DNA of 64,000 bases from positions 158,659 to 222,658 of the forward strand of contig NZ_JAKZAK010000006.1 in assembly GCF_023156385.1 (NCBI RefSeq), read 5' to 3'. Below the pieces are notes generated by a model. It was given only the letters and a program-made list of their open reading frames with translations, did not search any database and was not told the DNA's origin. The stretch comes from Marinobacter xestospongiae (GTDB lineage: Bacteria; Pseudomonadota; Gammaproteobacteria; Pseudomonadales; Oleiphilaceae). The position numbers and the translations under genes were made by a program. This document shows positions 1-9,393 of this stretch, one piece after another (the stretch's first letter is position 1; each line of letters opens with the position of its first letter).

Positions 1-121
1 ATCGCAGCGGCAGGAACTCGTCTTCACTCAGCTCACCGGCCAGAGCGCGGTCAGTTTGATCACGGAACTGGGCGACCCTTTCGGCGAGGATCTGCCGGTC
101 GTGTTCGTCATAAACATACAT
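1..121 (-). CDS. nitrite/sulfite reductase, N-terminal fragment
   Basis: The reverse strand encodes 40 residues beginning MYVYDEHDRQILAERVAQF, and the gene runs off the left edge. This opening is characteristic of the siroheme/4Fe-4S nitrite/sulfite reductase (CysI/Sir type) of pseudomonads and Marinobacter, which reduces sulfite to sulfide in assimilation. Only the N-terminus is present, so none of the cofactor-binding cysteines can be checked. The start ATG ends at 121. The family call rests on recognising the N-terminus alone. Confidence 0.7.
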   Translation of the reverse strand, partial: MYVYDEHDRQILAERVAQFRDQTDRALAGELSEDEFLPLR

Positions 122-440
122 AGCGGAACTTCCTGCTAATCAGTGCGGGGTGGTTGTGCGCAAGGGAGAATATCACCCTGTCTTTATTGTTAAAATGATT
201 ATTTCTAAATATGGTTATCGATTTAGGAGATATAAATCGGCGCTCATTGGTGCGCTGGCAGACTGGACGTCCGGCCGTTCTCGACCTAGCTTCTTAAAGA
301 GTCTCTGAAGCATCCGCAGACTATCCATCAACGCTGTTCGCAGCTTTTTCCTTCAGTGCAATCGACCATCACTGTGGGCAGCAAGACAGGCAGCACAACA
401 ACAAAGCGCCACTACAAAGCGCATCACAAGGAACCGCGAG
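122..440. promoter_or_regulatory. intergenic promoter region of the sulfite reductase gene
   Basis: There is no convincing gene in these 320 bases. Positions about 178-240 are markedly AT-rich compared with the rest of the window and lie 60-120 bases upstream of the reductase start. That is where a CysB-type activator and promoter would be expected, but no definite motif could be assigned. The remainder (240-440) shows nothing recognisable apart from an AAGGA ribosome-binding sequence just before the small gene at 441. Confidence 0.35.
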
Positions 441-545
441 ATGAAGAAGAACGAGCTTTCAGACAGCCAGGCCGATGCCGTCGTTATCACCGTCGTGATC
501 CTGTTGGCGGTCAGCTTCGCCGTGATCTGGGTAAGCGGGCAGTAG
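441..545 (+). CDS. small single-pass membrane protein (34 aa), unknown
   Basis: This 34-residue reading frame starts MKKNELSDSQADAVVITVV and ends at a TAG. A polar N-terminal segment of about 12 residues is followed by one hydrophobic stretch (about residues 13-31) long enough to cross the membrane, then a short polar tail. An AAGGA sequence lies about 8 bases upstream of the ATG. It is convergent with the DUF2970 gene, whose stop is 18 bases away. I do not recognise the family. The small size and one membrane segment fit a small regulatory or accessory membrane protein, but its function is unknown. Confidence 0.5.
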   Translation: MKKNELSDSQADAVVITVVILLAVSFAVIWVSGQ

Positions 546-562
546 CGCGACTGGTGGTTGGA

Positions 563-808
563 TCAGGATGACAGCACCCAACGCACCACCAGTGCCAGCG
601 TGAGCACGAAACCGGTGGTGAACAGGATGCCTGCTACGATGTAGGGCCAGGGACTGTGGCCGGCAAAGTCTTCCTGACGCCGCTTCTCGGACTGAACCCC
701 AAACGCCCCGGCCAGGATGCTCTGCATGACTTTGAGTACCCCGGGGGAGCGGGCTCGGTCAGGCTGGGATTCCGGCGTTTGGGTCTGTGATTCTCGCTCT
801 TCCAACAT
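563..808 (-). CDS. DUF2970 family membrane protein
   Basis: This 81-residue protein has a polar N-terminus, the DUF2970 signature segment around residues 25-48 (VMQSILAGAFGVQSEKRR, then a DF..HSPWPYIVAG stretch) and one strong C-terminal transmembrane helix (about residues 55-78). The length is normal for the family, whose function is unknown. It lies 50 bases downstream of metH on the same strand, so it is probably cotranscribed with it. Family recognition is confident, but the link to methionine synthesis is only positional. Confidence 0.8.
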   Translation of the reverse strand: MLEERESQTQTPESQPDRARSPGVLKVMQSILAGAFGVQSEKRRQEDFAGHSPWPYIVAGILFTTGFVLTLALVVRWVLSS

Positions 809-858
809 GTCTCTGCCTCCTGGTCGTCCTTGGGGGAGCGCTGGAGGCAGAGCGGCGG

Positions 859-3800
859 TTATTCCGCCGGATCATACCCCAGGCTGGGGGCCAGCCAACG
901 CTCGGCATCATCACGGCTGATGCCCTTACGTTCAGCATAGTCCTCCACCTGGTCACGTCCAATGCGGCCAACGGCAAAGTACTTTGACTCAGGGTGGGCA
1001 AAGTACCAGCCCGACACCGCCGCAGCCGGGAACATCGCAAAATGCTCGGTCAGTTCAATGCTGGCGTTCTCGGTCGCGTTGAGCAGCTCGAACAGCGCGG
1101 CTTTCTCGGTGTGGTCCGGACAGGCCGGATAGCCGGGGGCAGGGCGAATGCCGCGGTAGCGCTCCTTGATCAGCGCGTCGTTATCGAATGCCTCATCCGG
1201 GTCGTAGCCCCAGAATTCCTTGCGCACACGTTCGTGCATGCGCTCGGCGAAAGCCTCGGCCAGACGGTCCGCCAGGGCCTTGACCATGATCGCGTTGTAG
1301 TCATCGTTGGCGGCTTCGAACTCTTTGGCAAACTCTTCTGCTCCGATGCCGGTGGTGACGGCAAAACCGCCGACGTAGTCGCAGCGCTCATCCCCCTCGG
1401 GCAACACAAAGTCGGACAGCGCCTGCATCTGCTTGCCCGGTGATTTCTCATCCTGCTGGCGCAGGTGGTGGAGCACGGTCAGTTCCTCACGGCGGCTCTC
1501 ATCGGTGTACACCACGATGTCATCACCACGACGGTGCGCCGGCCAGAAACCGATGACACCCTTTGCCGTGACCTTGCGCTCATCGATCATCCGGCGAAGA
1601 ATCCGCTGGGCGTCGGCAAACAGGGTGCGGGCCGCGTCACCCCGCTTGGGATCGTCAAAGATGGCGGGGTACTTGCCGGACATGTCCCAGGAAATGAAAA
1701 ACGGCGTCCAGTCGATGTAGGGTTCCAGTTCCGCCAGATCGTAGTCCTCGAACACCCGAACCCCGGTGAACTCCGGCCGGGTCGGGTTATAGTCCGCAAG
1801 TTCCAGCTCGGTGGCGCGCTCACGGGCCTGTTTCAGGGACACCAGCTTCACCCGGTCGCCACGATTCTTGCGGCGCTCCCGGATGGTGTCGTACTCGTCG
1901 CGGGCAGCGGAGACGAAGCGCTCCTTGGCTGAATCACTCAGCAACTGGGACGCCACGTTGACGCAGCGGGAGGCATCGGAGACATAGAGTGCAATGTCGT
2001 TCTGGTACTGAGGCTCAATCTTGACGGCGGTATGGGCCTTGGAAGTGGTGGCACCGCCAATCATCAGCGGAATCTGGAAATCCAGCCGCTGCATCTCCCT
2101 GGCAACATGCACCATTTCATCCAGCGAGGGGGTGATCAGGCCACTGAGGCCGATGATGTCCACGTCCTCTTTGCGGGCGGTTTCCAGAATCTTGTCGCAG
2201 GGCACCATTACCCCGAGATCGATCACCTCGTAGTTGTTGCACTGCAGCACCACGCCGACGATATTCTTGCCAATGTCATGAACGTCGCCCTTGACCGTCG
2301 CCATCAGGATCTTGCCCTTGGCTTTCTGGCCTTCGCTCTTCTCCGCTTCGATGAACGGAATCAGATGGGCCACCGCCTGCTTCATGACCCGGGCGCTTTT
2401 GACCACCTGGGGCAGGAACATCTTGCCGTCGCCGAACAGGTCGCCCACCACGTTCATGCCATCCATCAACGGGCCTTCGATCACTTCGATCGGGCGCTCG
2501 GCGTTGATGCGGCAAGCCTCGGTGTCTTCAATAATGTAACTGGTGATTCCCTTGACCAGCGCATGCTGGAGCCGCTTCTCAACGGGCCACTCCCGCCAGG
2601 CCAGGTCTTCCTCCTGGGTCTTGCCGCCTTTGCCGCGGTACTTCTCGGCGATCTCCAGCAACCGGTCGGTGCCATCGGCACGCTTGTTGAGGACCACGTC
2701 CTCAACCATTTCCTTCAGATCCGGCTCGATCTCATCGTAGACCACCAGCTGGCCCGGATTGACGATCCCCATGTTCATGCCGGCCTTGATGGCGTGGTAC
2801 AGGAACACGGAATGGATCGCCTCGCGGACCACGTCGTTGCCCCGGAACGAGAACGACACGTTACTGACGCCGCCGGAGATCGAGGCGTGGGGCAGGTTTT
2901 CACGAATCCAGCGGGTCGCCTCGATGAAATCAACTGCGTAGTTGTTGTGCTCCTCAATCCCGGTGGCGATGGCGAAGATGTTGGGGTCAAAAATGATGTC
3001 GGCCGGGCTAAAGCCAATCCCTACCAGCACATCGTAGGACCGTTTGCAGATCTCCACCTTGCGTTGGTAGGTGTCGGCCTGACCGGTTTCGTCAAAGGCC
3101 ATCACCACCACCGCGGCGCCGTAGCGCATACAGTCACGCGCGCGCTTGATGAATTCGTCTTCGCCTTCCTTCAGGCTGATGGAGTTCACCACCGCCTTGC
3201 CCTGGACGCACCGCAGACCGGCCTCGATCACCTCCCACTTGGAGGAGTCGATCATGATCGGCACTTTCGAGATATCCGGCTCGGAGGCCACCAGATTGAG
3301 GAAGGTGACCATCACTTCCCGGGAATCCAGCATGCCCTCATCCATGTTGATGTCGATCACCTGGGCGCCGTTCTCGACCTGGTCCCGGGCGACACTCAGC
3401 GCTTCCTCATACTGCTCCTCTTTGATCAGGCGCAGGAAACGCTTGGAGCCGGTGACGTTGGTGCGCTCACCGACGTTAATGAACAGAGTGTTCTCGTCGC
3501 CGGTGAACGGCTCCAGCCCGGACAGCCGCAGAGCGGGTTTGACGTCCGGAATGGCGCGGGGAGGGTACTTGGCCACGGCTTCCGCGATGGCGGCAATGTG
3601 GTCGGGGCGGGAACCACAGCAACCACCAATAATGTTGAGGAAACCATCCCGGGCGAACCCCTCAATGATCTCCGCCATCTCCTCCGGCGTCTGATCGTAC
3701 TCACCAAACTCATTGGGCAATCCGGCGTTGGGGTGGGCGCTGACGTAAGTGGTGGCACGCCGGGACAGCTCTTCCACGTAAGGCCGCAGTGCATCCGCAC

Positions 3801-4557
3801 CCAGGGCGCAGTTGAGGCCCACGGAGATGGGCTTGGCATGGGCAATGGAGTTCCAGAACGCCTCCGTGGTCTGGCCGGACAGGGTCCGCCCCGACGCATC
3901 GGTGATGGTGCCGGAAATCATGATCGGCAGGGCAATGCCGCTGTCCTCAAAAAACTGTTGGGTGGCGTAGATGGCCGCCTTGGCGTTGAGGGTGTCGAAC
4001 ACCGTCTCGATCAGGATCAGGTCGCTGCCGCCTTCAACCAGGCCACCCACAGCTTCGTAGTAGTTGTCCACCAGGGTCTGGAAATCGACATTGCGGTAGC
4101 CGGGATTGTTCACGTCCGGTGAAATGGACGCGGTGCGGGAGGTAGGGCCGACGGCGCCGGCGACAAAGCGGGGTTTGTCGGGCTGGCGTGCCGTCACCTC
4201 ATCGGCGATTTCCCGTGCCAGGCGGGCGGATTCGACATTGAGCTCACGGGCAATTGACTCCAGGCCATAGTCCGCCTGGGACAGCTGGGTGGAGTTGAAG
4301 GTATTGGTTTCGATGATGTCGGCGCCGGCAAGCAGATAGTCCTCATGGATTTTCCGCAGCAGTTCACGCTGGGTCAGGCACAACAGATCGTTGTTGCCTT
4401 TCACCTCCCGGTCGTAATCGGCAAATCGTTCGCCACGGAAGGCAGCCTCATCCAGCTTTTCATTCTGGATCATGGTGCCCATGCCACCATCGAGGACGAC
4501 GATGCGCTCTTTCAGGATCTTGTTAAGGGTGGCAAGGCGCGTTTCGCGGTCATTCAT
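859..4557 (-). CDS. metH: cobalamin-dependent methionine synthase
   Basis: MetH transfers the methyl group of 5-methyltetrahydrofolate to homocysteine through cobalamin. The 1232-residue length matches the full four-module enzyme. The N-terminal homocysteine-binding module carries a zinc-ligand Cys near residue 247 (GLNCALGAD) and the GGCCGS pair near 312. The pterin-binding module follows ([16 protein letters not shown], about 355). The cobalamin module has the DxHxxG ligand motif (GDVHDIGKN, about 759). The C-terminal AdoMet reactivation domain includes [19 protein letters not shown] sequence ([14 protein letters not shown]). The gene is intact and the start ATG at 4557 gives the usual N-terminus. 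The DUF2970 gene follows on the same strand, and nfuA diverges upstream. Confidence 0.97.
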   Translation of the reverse strand: MNDRETRLATLNKILKERIVVLDGGMGTMIQNEKLDEAAFRGERFADYDREVKGNNDLLCLTQRELLRKIHEDYLLAGADIIETNTFNSTQLSQADYGLESIARELNVESARLAREIADEVTARQPDKPRFVAGAVGPTSRTASISPDVNNPGYRNVDFQTLVDNYYEAVGGLVEGGSDLILIETVFDTLNAKAAIYATQQFFEDSGIALPIMISGTITDASGRTLSGQTTEAFWNSIAHAKPISVGLNCALGADALRPYVEELSRRATTYVSAHPNAGLPNEFGEYDQTPEEMAEIIEGFARDGFLNIIGGCCGSRPDHIAAIAEAVAKYPPRAIPDVKPALRLSGLEPFTGDENTLFINVGERTNVTGSKRFLRLIKEEQYEEALSVARDQVENGAQVIDINMDEGMLDSREVMVTFLNLVASEPDISKVPIMIDSSKWEVIEAGLRCVQGKAVVNSISLKEGEDEFIKRARDCMRYGAAVVVMAFDETGQADTYQRKVEICKRSYDVLVGIGFSPADIIFDPNIFAIATGIEEHNNYAVDFIEATRWIRENLPHASISGGVSNVSFSFRGNDVVREAIHSVFLYHAIKAGMNMGIVNPGQLVVYDEIEPDLKEMVEDVVLNKRADGTDRLLEIAEKYRGKGGKTQEEDLAWREWPVEKRLQHALVKGITSYIIEDTEACRINAERPIEVIEGPLMDGMNVVGDLFGDGKMFLPQVVKSARVMKQAVAHLIPFIEAEKSEGQKAKGKILMATVKGDVHDIGKNIVGVVLQCNNYEVIDLGVMVPCDKILETARKEDVDIIGLSGLITPSLDEMVHVAREMQRLDFQIPLMIGGATTSKAHTAVKIEPQYQNDIALYVSDASRCVNVASQLLSDSAKERFVSAARDEYDTIRERRKNRGDRVKLVSLKQARERATELELADYNPTRPEFTGVRVFEDYDLAELEPYIDWTPFFISWDMSGKYPAIFDDPKRGDAARTLFADAQRILRRMIDERKVTAKGVIGFWPAHRRGDDIVVYTDESRREELTVLHHLRQQDEKSPGKQMQALSDFVLPEGDERCDYVGGFAVTTGIGAEEFAKEFEAANDDYNAIMVKALADRLAEAFAERMHERVRKEFWGYDPDEAFDNDALIKERYRGIRPAPGYPACPDHTEKAALFELLNATENASIELTEHFAMFPAAAVSGWYFAHPESKYFAVGRIGRDQVEDYAERKGISRDDAERWLAPSLGYDPAE

Positions 4558-4782
4558 AGGACGTGCTTCCGGCTCTCATCGGTGTCAGGTGGCGCGAGAT
4601 CATAGCAAAAATGCTACACACCGTCCTGAAGGTTTTCGTCTAAGGATATGATCCCTGACCCGTTTTCCCGGACTGCGCAGCGCACAGGCACCCGGGAATG
4701 TCTGAGTGTATTGGTTGGTCTTTTTTGTTCGCTGGAACTCCATTAAAATAAACCCACATTCTTCAAACAGGTTTTATTGGAA
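4558..4782. promoter_or_regulatory. divergent metH/nfuA promoter region
   Basis: The 225 bases between the two divergent starts must hold both promoters. A nested inverted repeat lies at about 4667-4695: an outer CCCGG/CCGGG pair around an inner TGCGC-AG-CGCA. It would form a hairpin in either leader. I looked for cobalamin, SAM and SAH riboswitch signatures in the metH direction and could not match one. The nfuA start is taken as the ATG at 4783; a TTG six bases upstream is less likely. Confidence 0.35.
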
Positions 4783-5370
4783 ATGGCACTGGTAACTGTG
4801 ACAGATTCCGCGCGGGACTACCTAGCGCAACTTATCGAGAAGCAGGACGTGGAAGGCATGGGGGTTCGCATCTTCGTGACCCAGCCCGGTACCAAGCATG
4901 CGGAAACCTGTTTGGCTTACTGTCCGCCGAACGAGATTGTGCCCACCGATGAGCAGGTTGATCTGGAGAAGTTTACCCTGTTCCTGGATCATGCCTCGGT
5001 ACCGTTCCTGGAAGATGCCTATGTCGACTACGCCAAGGACCAGATGGGTGGCCAGCTCACCATCAAAGCGCCCAACGCCAAGGTACCGAACGTTGACGAG
5101 AACGCCCCGCTACCGGATCGGATCAACTACGTCCTGGCCTCTGAGATCAACCCCGGCCTGGCCTCCCACGGTGGCGATGTGTCCCTGGTTGAGGTGGTGG
5201 ACGAATCCGTCGCGGTATTGCGTTTTGGCGGCGGCTGCCAGGGCTGCAGTGCGGTGAGCCTGACCCTCAAGCAGGGTGTGGAATCGACCCTGAAAGAGCG
5301 GGTGCCGGAGATTACTGCGGTCCGCGACGTCACCGACCATTCCGTCAAGGACAATGCCTACTATCAATAA
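4783..5370 (+). CDS. nfuA: Fe-S biogenesis protein NfuA
   Basis: NfuA is a carrier that delivers 4Fe-4S clusters to apoproteins, especially under oxidative stress or iron limitation. The 195-residue protein has a degenerate A-type-carrier N-terminal domain (about residues 1-95) and a C-terminal NifU-like domain. That domain has the CxxC cluster ligands in [11 protein letters not shown] (Cys152 and Cys155) and the preceding [13 protein letters not shown] strand. This matches the E. coli protein in size and architecture. It is transcribed alone, with tandem repeats over its stop codon and a strong hairpin terminator downstream. Confidence 0.95.
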   Translation: MALVTVTDSARDYLAQLIEKQDVEGMGVRIFVTQPGTKHAETCLAYCPPNEIVPTDEQVDLEKFTLFLDHASVPFLEDAYVDYAKDQMGGQLTIKAPNAKVPNVDENAPLPDRINYVLASEINPGLASHGGDVSLVEVVDESVAVLRFGGGCQGCSAVSLTLKQGVESTLKERVPEITAVRDVTDHSVKDNAYYQ

Positions 5371-5417
5371 CTGTGATCACTATCAGTAACCGCGATCGCT
5401 GTCAGTAACCGTACCTG
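5361..5417 (+). repeat. three degenerate 19-bp tandem repeats over the nfuA stop codon
   Basis: Three consecutive 19-base units (5361-5379, 5380-5398, 5399-5417) share the pattern CTRTCARTAACYGYGATC, with divergence mainly in the third copy. The first unit includes the last codons and TAA stop of nfuA. The other two extend into the 3' untranslated region, so each unit repeats a TAA in register. This is probably a local slippage duplication. Confidence 0.7.
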
Positions 5418-5501
5418 GTTTCAACAGGAGGTTTGCGGACCCGCAACAGGCCGGTGATCCCTAAAAAGTCGGCCCCTCTGGCATTGTGATAGACCCTTCC
5501 T

Positions 5502-5535
5502 GACAAACCGGCGGTATGGCCGGTTTGTCGTTTTT
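5502..5535 (+). terminator. Rho-independent terminator after nfuA
   Basis: The perfect 10-base arms GACAAACCGG (5502-5511) and CCGGTTTGTC (5520-5529) flank an 8-base loop and are followed by GTTTTT. It lies about 130 bases after the nfuA stop on the same strand. Its presence argues that the DUF445 gene begins downstream of it rather than at an in-frame ATG inside the stem. Confidence 0.85.
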
Positions 5536-5683
5536 ACGGCTTCGTTTCCCGTCTGTGCATGGCGGCACGGCCAATGCCCGCCATTCCCGTATACTTCATC
5601 ATTTTTCGCACAACGAGAATAAGGGTGGGCGTTTCCGGTTGGGGACGGTCACTGCAGCAAACCATGCGCGCAAGCGCCGAAAT

Positions 5684-6898
5684 TTGTCACTGGGGTTTAT
5701 CTTGGTCGATCTCGCACTTTGGTCAGTGCCGCTCATGGCTGCGATCGTGGGCTGGTGTACCAACTGGCTGGCAATCCAGATGTCGTTCTATCCGGTCCAG
5801 TTTATTGGGCTTGGCGTTGTAGGCTGGCAGGGGGTCATTCCCCGCAAATCCGAGAAGATGGCCCACATCTGTATTGACCGCACTCTGCAGCAGTTCGGCA
5901 ACCTCAATGAAGTCTACCGAAAGCTGGAACCCCAGCGCATCGTTGAACAGATTGTGTCCCAGGTTACCCCCCGGCTGGACGAGTACATCGATGAGGTGAT
6001 GTACGAGATCCAGCCCGTGCTGTGGGACAACATGCCGCTGTTCCTGCGCAACCGCATCTACCAGTGGGCCAGGGAACAGCTACCGTCCCGGATTGAAACC
6101 ATGGTGGAGGATTTCGGTGACGACCTGAACGACCTGGTGGACCTCAAGGCGCTGCTGAGCCGGGAGCTGTCCACCCATCCGGACCTGATGAACCGCATCT
6201 TCAAGGAGGCAGGCTCTGTTGAGCTGAACTCGGTGATCAACAAAGGCGCCATTATTGGCGGCCTGCTGGGGGCTGCACTGGTGCCATTCTGGGTGCATTA
6301 TCCGGAACCGTGGTTGTTGCCACTGGGCGGATTTCTGGTGGGGTTTGCCACCAACTGGCTGGCCATCAACCTTATTTTCAGCCCGCTGCGTCCCCGCCGA
6401 CTGCTGTTCTGGCGCATCCAGGGCCTGTTCCTGCGGCGCCAGCCGGAGATCAGCGAGATCTGGTCGCGACTGGTGGCGGAAGAGTTGATCACCGTTGAAA
6501 AAGTCGCCGACGCGATGATTCACGGTAAACACGGTGACCGCACCCGCACCATCATCCAGAAGCACCTGCGACCGCTGCTGGACAACACCGTGATGATGAA
6601 ACTCACCACGCAGGTGGCCATCGGCATGACCGGCTACACCGATCTCAAAAAAGCAATGAACAACAAGGCGGTACTGGCCACCCAGGATGTATTCTGCGAC
6701 CCTGCGTTCAATCGTGAACGGGCGCCGGTTGTCGCCAGCGTACTGTCGCAGCAGATGAAAGGGCTCGGACCGGAGGAGTTTCAGGACATCCTGCGGCCAG
6801 CCTTTCGGGAAGAAGAGCTGCAACTGATGGTGATCGGCGGTATTTTCGGCGCATTGGCAGGGGCACTGCAGTTTGCCCTGCTGAACCTGGCGGCCTGA
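5684..6898 (+). CDS. DUF445 family inner-membrane protein
   Basis: This is a membrane protein of the DUF445 (YheB/YjiN-like) family with unknown function. The N-terminal helix contains the family hallmark VGWCTNWLAIQMSFYPVQF, and a near repeat of that motif (VGFATNWLAINLIFSPLRPRR) recurs after the central soluble segment. A last hydrophobic helix lies at the C-terminus. The frame stays open upstream to 5516, but that part overlaps the nfuA terminator. I therefore place the start at a TTG (5684) that gives a 404-residue protein beginning just before the first helix. The start is uncertain; the family call is firm. The small membrane protein at 6916 follows after 17 bases. Confidence 0.85.
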   Translation: MSLGFILVDLALWSVPLMAAIVGWCTNWLAIQMSFYPVQFIGLGVVGWQGVIPRKSEKMAHICIDRTLQQFGNLNEVYRKLEPQRIVEQIVSQVTPRLDEYIDEVMYEIQPVLWDNMPLFLRNRIYQWAREQLPSRIETMVEDFGDDLNDLVDLKALLSRELSTHPDLMNRIFKEAGSVELNSVINKGAIIGGLLGAALVPFWVHYPEPWLLPLGGFLVGFATNWLAINLIFSPLRPRRLLFWRIQGLFLRRQPEISEIWSRLVAEELITVEKVADAMIHGKHGDRTRTIIQKHLRPLLDNTVMMKLTTQVAIGMTGYTDLKKAMNNKAVLATQDVFCDPAFNRERAPVVASVLSQQMKGLGPEEFQDILRPAFREEELQLMVIGGIFGALAGALQFALLNLAA

Positions 6899-6915
6899 CT
6901 GGAGCGGGAGACGTT

Positions 6916-7263
6916 ATGGCATTCTGGCAGACACTGCTGATTCACATTGTCGCAACAGCGGCGACAGTAACACTCGTTTTATCAGTATTTTACTGGCTTA
7001 TTCTAAAGCCTTTCCTGAATAGGAAAGTGGAACAGCTTATTGCCGCCACTGACCAGCTGGAGCCAAAGGTACGGGCCGGGGTAAAACAGGGGGTCAGCGA
7101 GTCCCTGAAGGAGCTGCCGGACGCCGCGGCGAAAGAGTCCACCCGCCAGTTCCTGCGGTTCGGTTCGGATCTGTTTGAGAATGGCCTGAGCAGCTTTCTG
7201 GGCACGGCCGAGGACCTCGCGCGACGATCCAACGGCCGTGAGCGCCCCCGCAACCAGTCGTAA
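6916..7263 (+). CDS. small membrane protein, unknown
   Basis: This 115-residue protein has one N-terminal transmembrane segment (about residues 5-32) followed by a charged, helix-rich cytoplasmic or periplasmic tail. An SD-like GGAG lies upstream, and the gene follows the DUF445 gene after 17 bases, so the two are likely cotranscribed. I do not recognise a named family. A membrane-anchored partner of the DUF445 protein is a reasonable positional guess only. Confidence 0.75.
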   Translation: MAFWQTLLIHIVATAATVTLVLSVFYWLILKPFLNRKVEQLIAATDQLEPKVRAGVKQGVSESLKELPDAAAKESTRQFLRFGSDLFENGLSSFLGTAEDLARRSNGRERPRNQS

Positions 7264-7316
7264 CAGGCCGGTTGTATCAGCTAGGTCGTAGCTTGAAACA
7301 GGCAGGGAGCAACTAG

Positions 7317-8372
7317 TTAGGGCGCCGCAAAGCGTGTCTTGTCGCGTCCGTCCCATAACCGCTGGGCGAGGGCCATCGCGCCCTCCTGGCTGTCGGCGTG
7401 GCCGGTCTCCAGCAACGCCAGGGCAGCCGTCGACACGGTTGCCGCCTCGCCGTAACTGTCCCGTTCCTCACCCCGCCAGACCCGGCGCATCGCCTCCATT
7501 CCAATGGTTTCGGGCTTGACATGCCGGCGTTCGAACAGCGCCGGCCAGGTCACTTCCGCCAGGCGGCCTTCGCCCACACCATCTTCAGCAAGTGTTGCCT
7601 GGAACACCTTCAGGGCGTTGTCCGGATTGCGCTCAATCTCACCGCCTTCGCCACGGATCACCGCCAGGTGCTGATAGCCCAACAGCAGCCCCGCCTGTTG
7701 GTGCATGGGCGCATAGGGTGGGTGAAAGATGCCCTGAAGCACCGTACGGGCACCCAGCGGGTTAATCAGCCGGGCCAGGGAGTGCACAGGGGAGCGCAGG
7801 CCCATGATCGGGCGCAGGTCAATCATCTCTGCCAGGGGTTTGGCAAACCGGGCCAGGGGCAGGTAACTGAAGCCCTGGCTATCGAGCTGGCTTTTCACCT
7901 CATCCCAGGACTCCGCCGTCCGAAACCCGAAATCCGCCATCGCTTCACTGAGGTAAATGCGCTCGGGGGTATGTCCCTCGGCACCATGGACGAACACGCG
8001 AAGGCCGTGTTCGGCCAGCAGCAGGATGGAGAACAGGAACCAGGGATTGTGGCGACGCTTACCGGCGTAGGATGACCAGTCCAGATCCACCTGCAGTGAG
8101 GCCGGCGCCTGCGCCTGCTCCCGCACGGCCTGAACGAAGCCTGCCAGCTCCTCCGGCGTTTCCTCCTTGACTCGCAACAGCATCAGGAAGGCGCCCAACT
8201 GGACGTCCTCCACCTCACCACGAAGGATCAGTGCCATGGCGTGCCGCGCTTCGTCGAATGTCAGCGAGCGGGAGCCGCGCTTTCCCTTGCCCAGGATGCG
8301 GACATAGGGCGCAAAGGGGTGCTCACCGGGTTTCGGCTCGGGCAGGGCAGAAGATGGCTGCTTCAGGTCCAT
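7317..8372 (-). CDS. TrpD-like glycosyl/phosphoribosyltransferase-fold protein (YbiB type)
   Basis: This 351-residue protein resembles anthranilate phosphoribosyltransferase in fold. It has an N-terminal helical domain (EARHAMALILRGEVEDVQLGAFLMLLR) and a phosphoribosyltransferase-like body with LIDLRPIMGLRSPVHSLARL. It lacks the TrpD signature for anthranilate binding, as in the YbiB subfamily, which has been reported to bind nucleic acid rather than make tryptophan. The start is set at ATG 8372, which has GGAG six bases upstream. It lies just after tusE on the same strand, an arrangement shared with other gammaproteobacteria. Confidence 0.85.
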   Translation of the reverse strand: MDLKQPSSALPEPKPGEHPFAPYVRILGKGKRGSRSLTFDEARHAMALILRGEVEDVQLGAFLMLLRVKEETPEELAGFVQAVREQAQAPASLQVDLDWSSYAGKRRHNPWFLFSILLLAEHGLRVFVHGAEGHTPERIYLSEAMADFGFRTAESWDEVKSQLDSQGFSYLPLARFAKPLAEMIDLRPIMGLRSPVHSLARLINPLGARTVLQGIFHPPYAPMHQQAGLLLGYQHLAVIRGEGGEIERNPDNALKVFQATLAEDGVGEGRLAEVTWPALFERRHVKPETIGMEAMRRVWRGEERDSYGEAATVSTAALALLETGHADSQEGAMALAQRLWDGRDKTRFAAP

Positions 8373-8408
8373 GGCAACTCCAGGGTCAAACAATGAAATG
8401 AAAAGCGG

Positions 8409-8729
8409 TTACAGGCAGTTGGTTGGCCTGGGCAGACCGGCGATGCGGCAGGCGGTCTTGGCCGGGGTACCCGGGAACAGCTGCATCAGATAGATGCTGT
8501 TGCCCTTGTCGTCTCCCAGTGTTTCCTTCACGGCCTTGACGAACAGCCGGTTGGACGGCGGGGACATCTGGTAATCCCGGTAGAACGAGCGCAGGAACTC
8601 GATGATCTCCCAGTGCGCCCCGGTGAGTTCGATTCCGTCCTCACCGGCAATCACCGCCGCAACATCGCGGCTCCAGGCCCACGGATCTTCCAGAAAGCCT
8701 TCGTTGTTTCGTTCAGGGGTCTGCGACAT
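8409..8729 (-). CDS. tusE: sulfurtransferase TusE (DsrC family)
   Basis: TusE accepts persulfide sulfur from the TusBCD complex and passes it to MnmA for 2-thiouridine formation in tRNA. The 106-residue protein has the DsrC-family core (WEIIEFLRSFYRDYQMSPPSNRLF) and the catalytic penultimate cysteine in the C-terminal GLPRPTNCL. The start ATG overlaps the tusB stop (TAATG), so translation is coupled. TusA is not in this window. The single conserved C-terminal Cys fits TusE rather than the dissimilatory DsrC. Confidence 0.9.
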   Translation of the reverse strand: MSQTPERNNEGFLEDPWAWSRDVAAVIAGEDGIELTGAHWEIIEFLRSFYRDYQMSPPSNRLFVKAVKETLGDDKGNSIYLMQLFPGTPAKTACRIAGLPRPTNCL

Positions 8730-9049
8730 TACCAACTCACTGTCTTGTCAGCGCCAGCGGCCAAGGCCACCAACTCCTCATAATCAATCACGATCACGCC
8801 AGTCTGGCCGTTATCGGCCGCCAGACCTCGGGCCGCCAGATCTGGGCCCAGAGCATAGACGGCGGCGGAGGTGTCAAGCCCGCTGGCCAGCGCCAGCACC
8901 GCATCCTCAATCAATACCAGGGCATCGGTCGCCGCCAGGGTGGCGAGGCACAGATGGGTACGTGCATGCCCCGGCGGCTTATTGAGAATGTGCAACACTG
9001 CATGACGGCTCGCCATACCGGCGCCATCAGCCACTGAGGATTCACTCAT
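8729..9049 (-). CDS. tusB: sulfurtransferase complex subunit TusB (DsrH family)
   Basis: TusB is one of three subunits of the TusBCD sulfur relay. This 106-residue protein begins MSESSVADGAGMASRHAVLHI, and the family N-terminal strand and HILNKPPGH segment start about residue 14. A second ATG there (MASRHAVL) is the alternative start. The chosen start gives an ATGA overlap with the tusC stop, matching the coupling of the neighbouring genes. The protein is short and weakly conserved, as usual for DsrH homologues; the order D-C-B-E supports the call. Confidence 0.85.
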   Translation of the reverse strand: MSESSVADGAGMASRHAVLHILNKPPGHARTHLCLATLAATDALVLIEDAVLALASGLDTSAAVYALGPDLAARGLAADNGQTGVIVIDYEELVALAAGADKTVSW

Positions 9050-9393
9050 AAACACACCACATCATCAAAGCGGGCCAGCAGCGTCGGCTCCACCGTCACC
9101 GGCATAACGCCGGTGACGCACTGGCTGGCATCAAGGCCAAAGTCTTCCAGGGACTGCTGGTCTGCCAACAGGGCGCCAATGCCAAAAATCGGGGCTGCAG
9201 CGAGATTGCGCTCCACCGCCTTCTGGAAGATGCTGGCCGGGTCCTGTCCCGCACGTAGCCAGTTCACACCAACGCCACTAAACAGCAGGGTGACGGGTTG
9301 ATCAAAGGCCGCCAGGGACAGCGCCATGTCCATCGATTCGCGACCACTCCAACTGCCATAGGGCGAGCGATCCACAATCACCAGCACCGACAT
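9046..9393 (-). CDS. tusC: sulfurtransferase complex subunit TusC (DsrF family)
   Basis: The 115-residue DsrE/F-fold protein begins MSVLVIVDRSPYGSWSGRE, the typical TusC opening (beta strand, then a PYG loop). It ends in ARFDDVVCL, a form common in DsrF homologues. It is the non-catalytic subunit of the TusBCD hexamer. Its ATG overlaps the tusD TGA (ATGA at 9393), so I use 9393 rather than an upstream in-frame ATG at 9456, which would overlap tusD by about 60 bases. Confidence 0.88.
   Translation of the reverse strand: MSVLVIVDRSPYGSWSGRESMDMALSLAAFDQPVTLLFSGVGVNWLRAGQDPASIFQKAVERNLAAAPIFGIGALLADQQSLEDFGLDASQCVTGVMPVTVEPTLLARFDDVVCL

Noticed and set aside
547..592. Inverted CTGGTGGT/ACCACCAG between the small membrane gene and DUF2970 as a terminator
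   Set aside because: The loop is long, there is no T run, and most of it lies inside DUF2970 coding sequence.
2032..4122. A plus-strand open frame of 696 codons inside metH
   Set aside because: It is a shadow of the metH coding strand caused by high GC at third positions, with His/Gly/Val-rich nonsense content.
4558..4782. Possible cobalamin, SAM or SAH riboswitch ahead of metH
   Set aside because: A nested hairpin is present, but the conserved boxes of these riboswitches could not be matched and the space is short.
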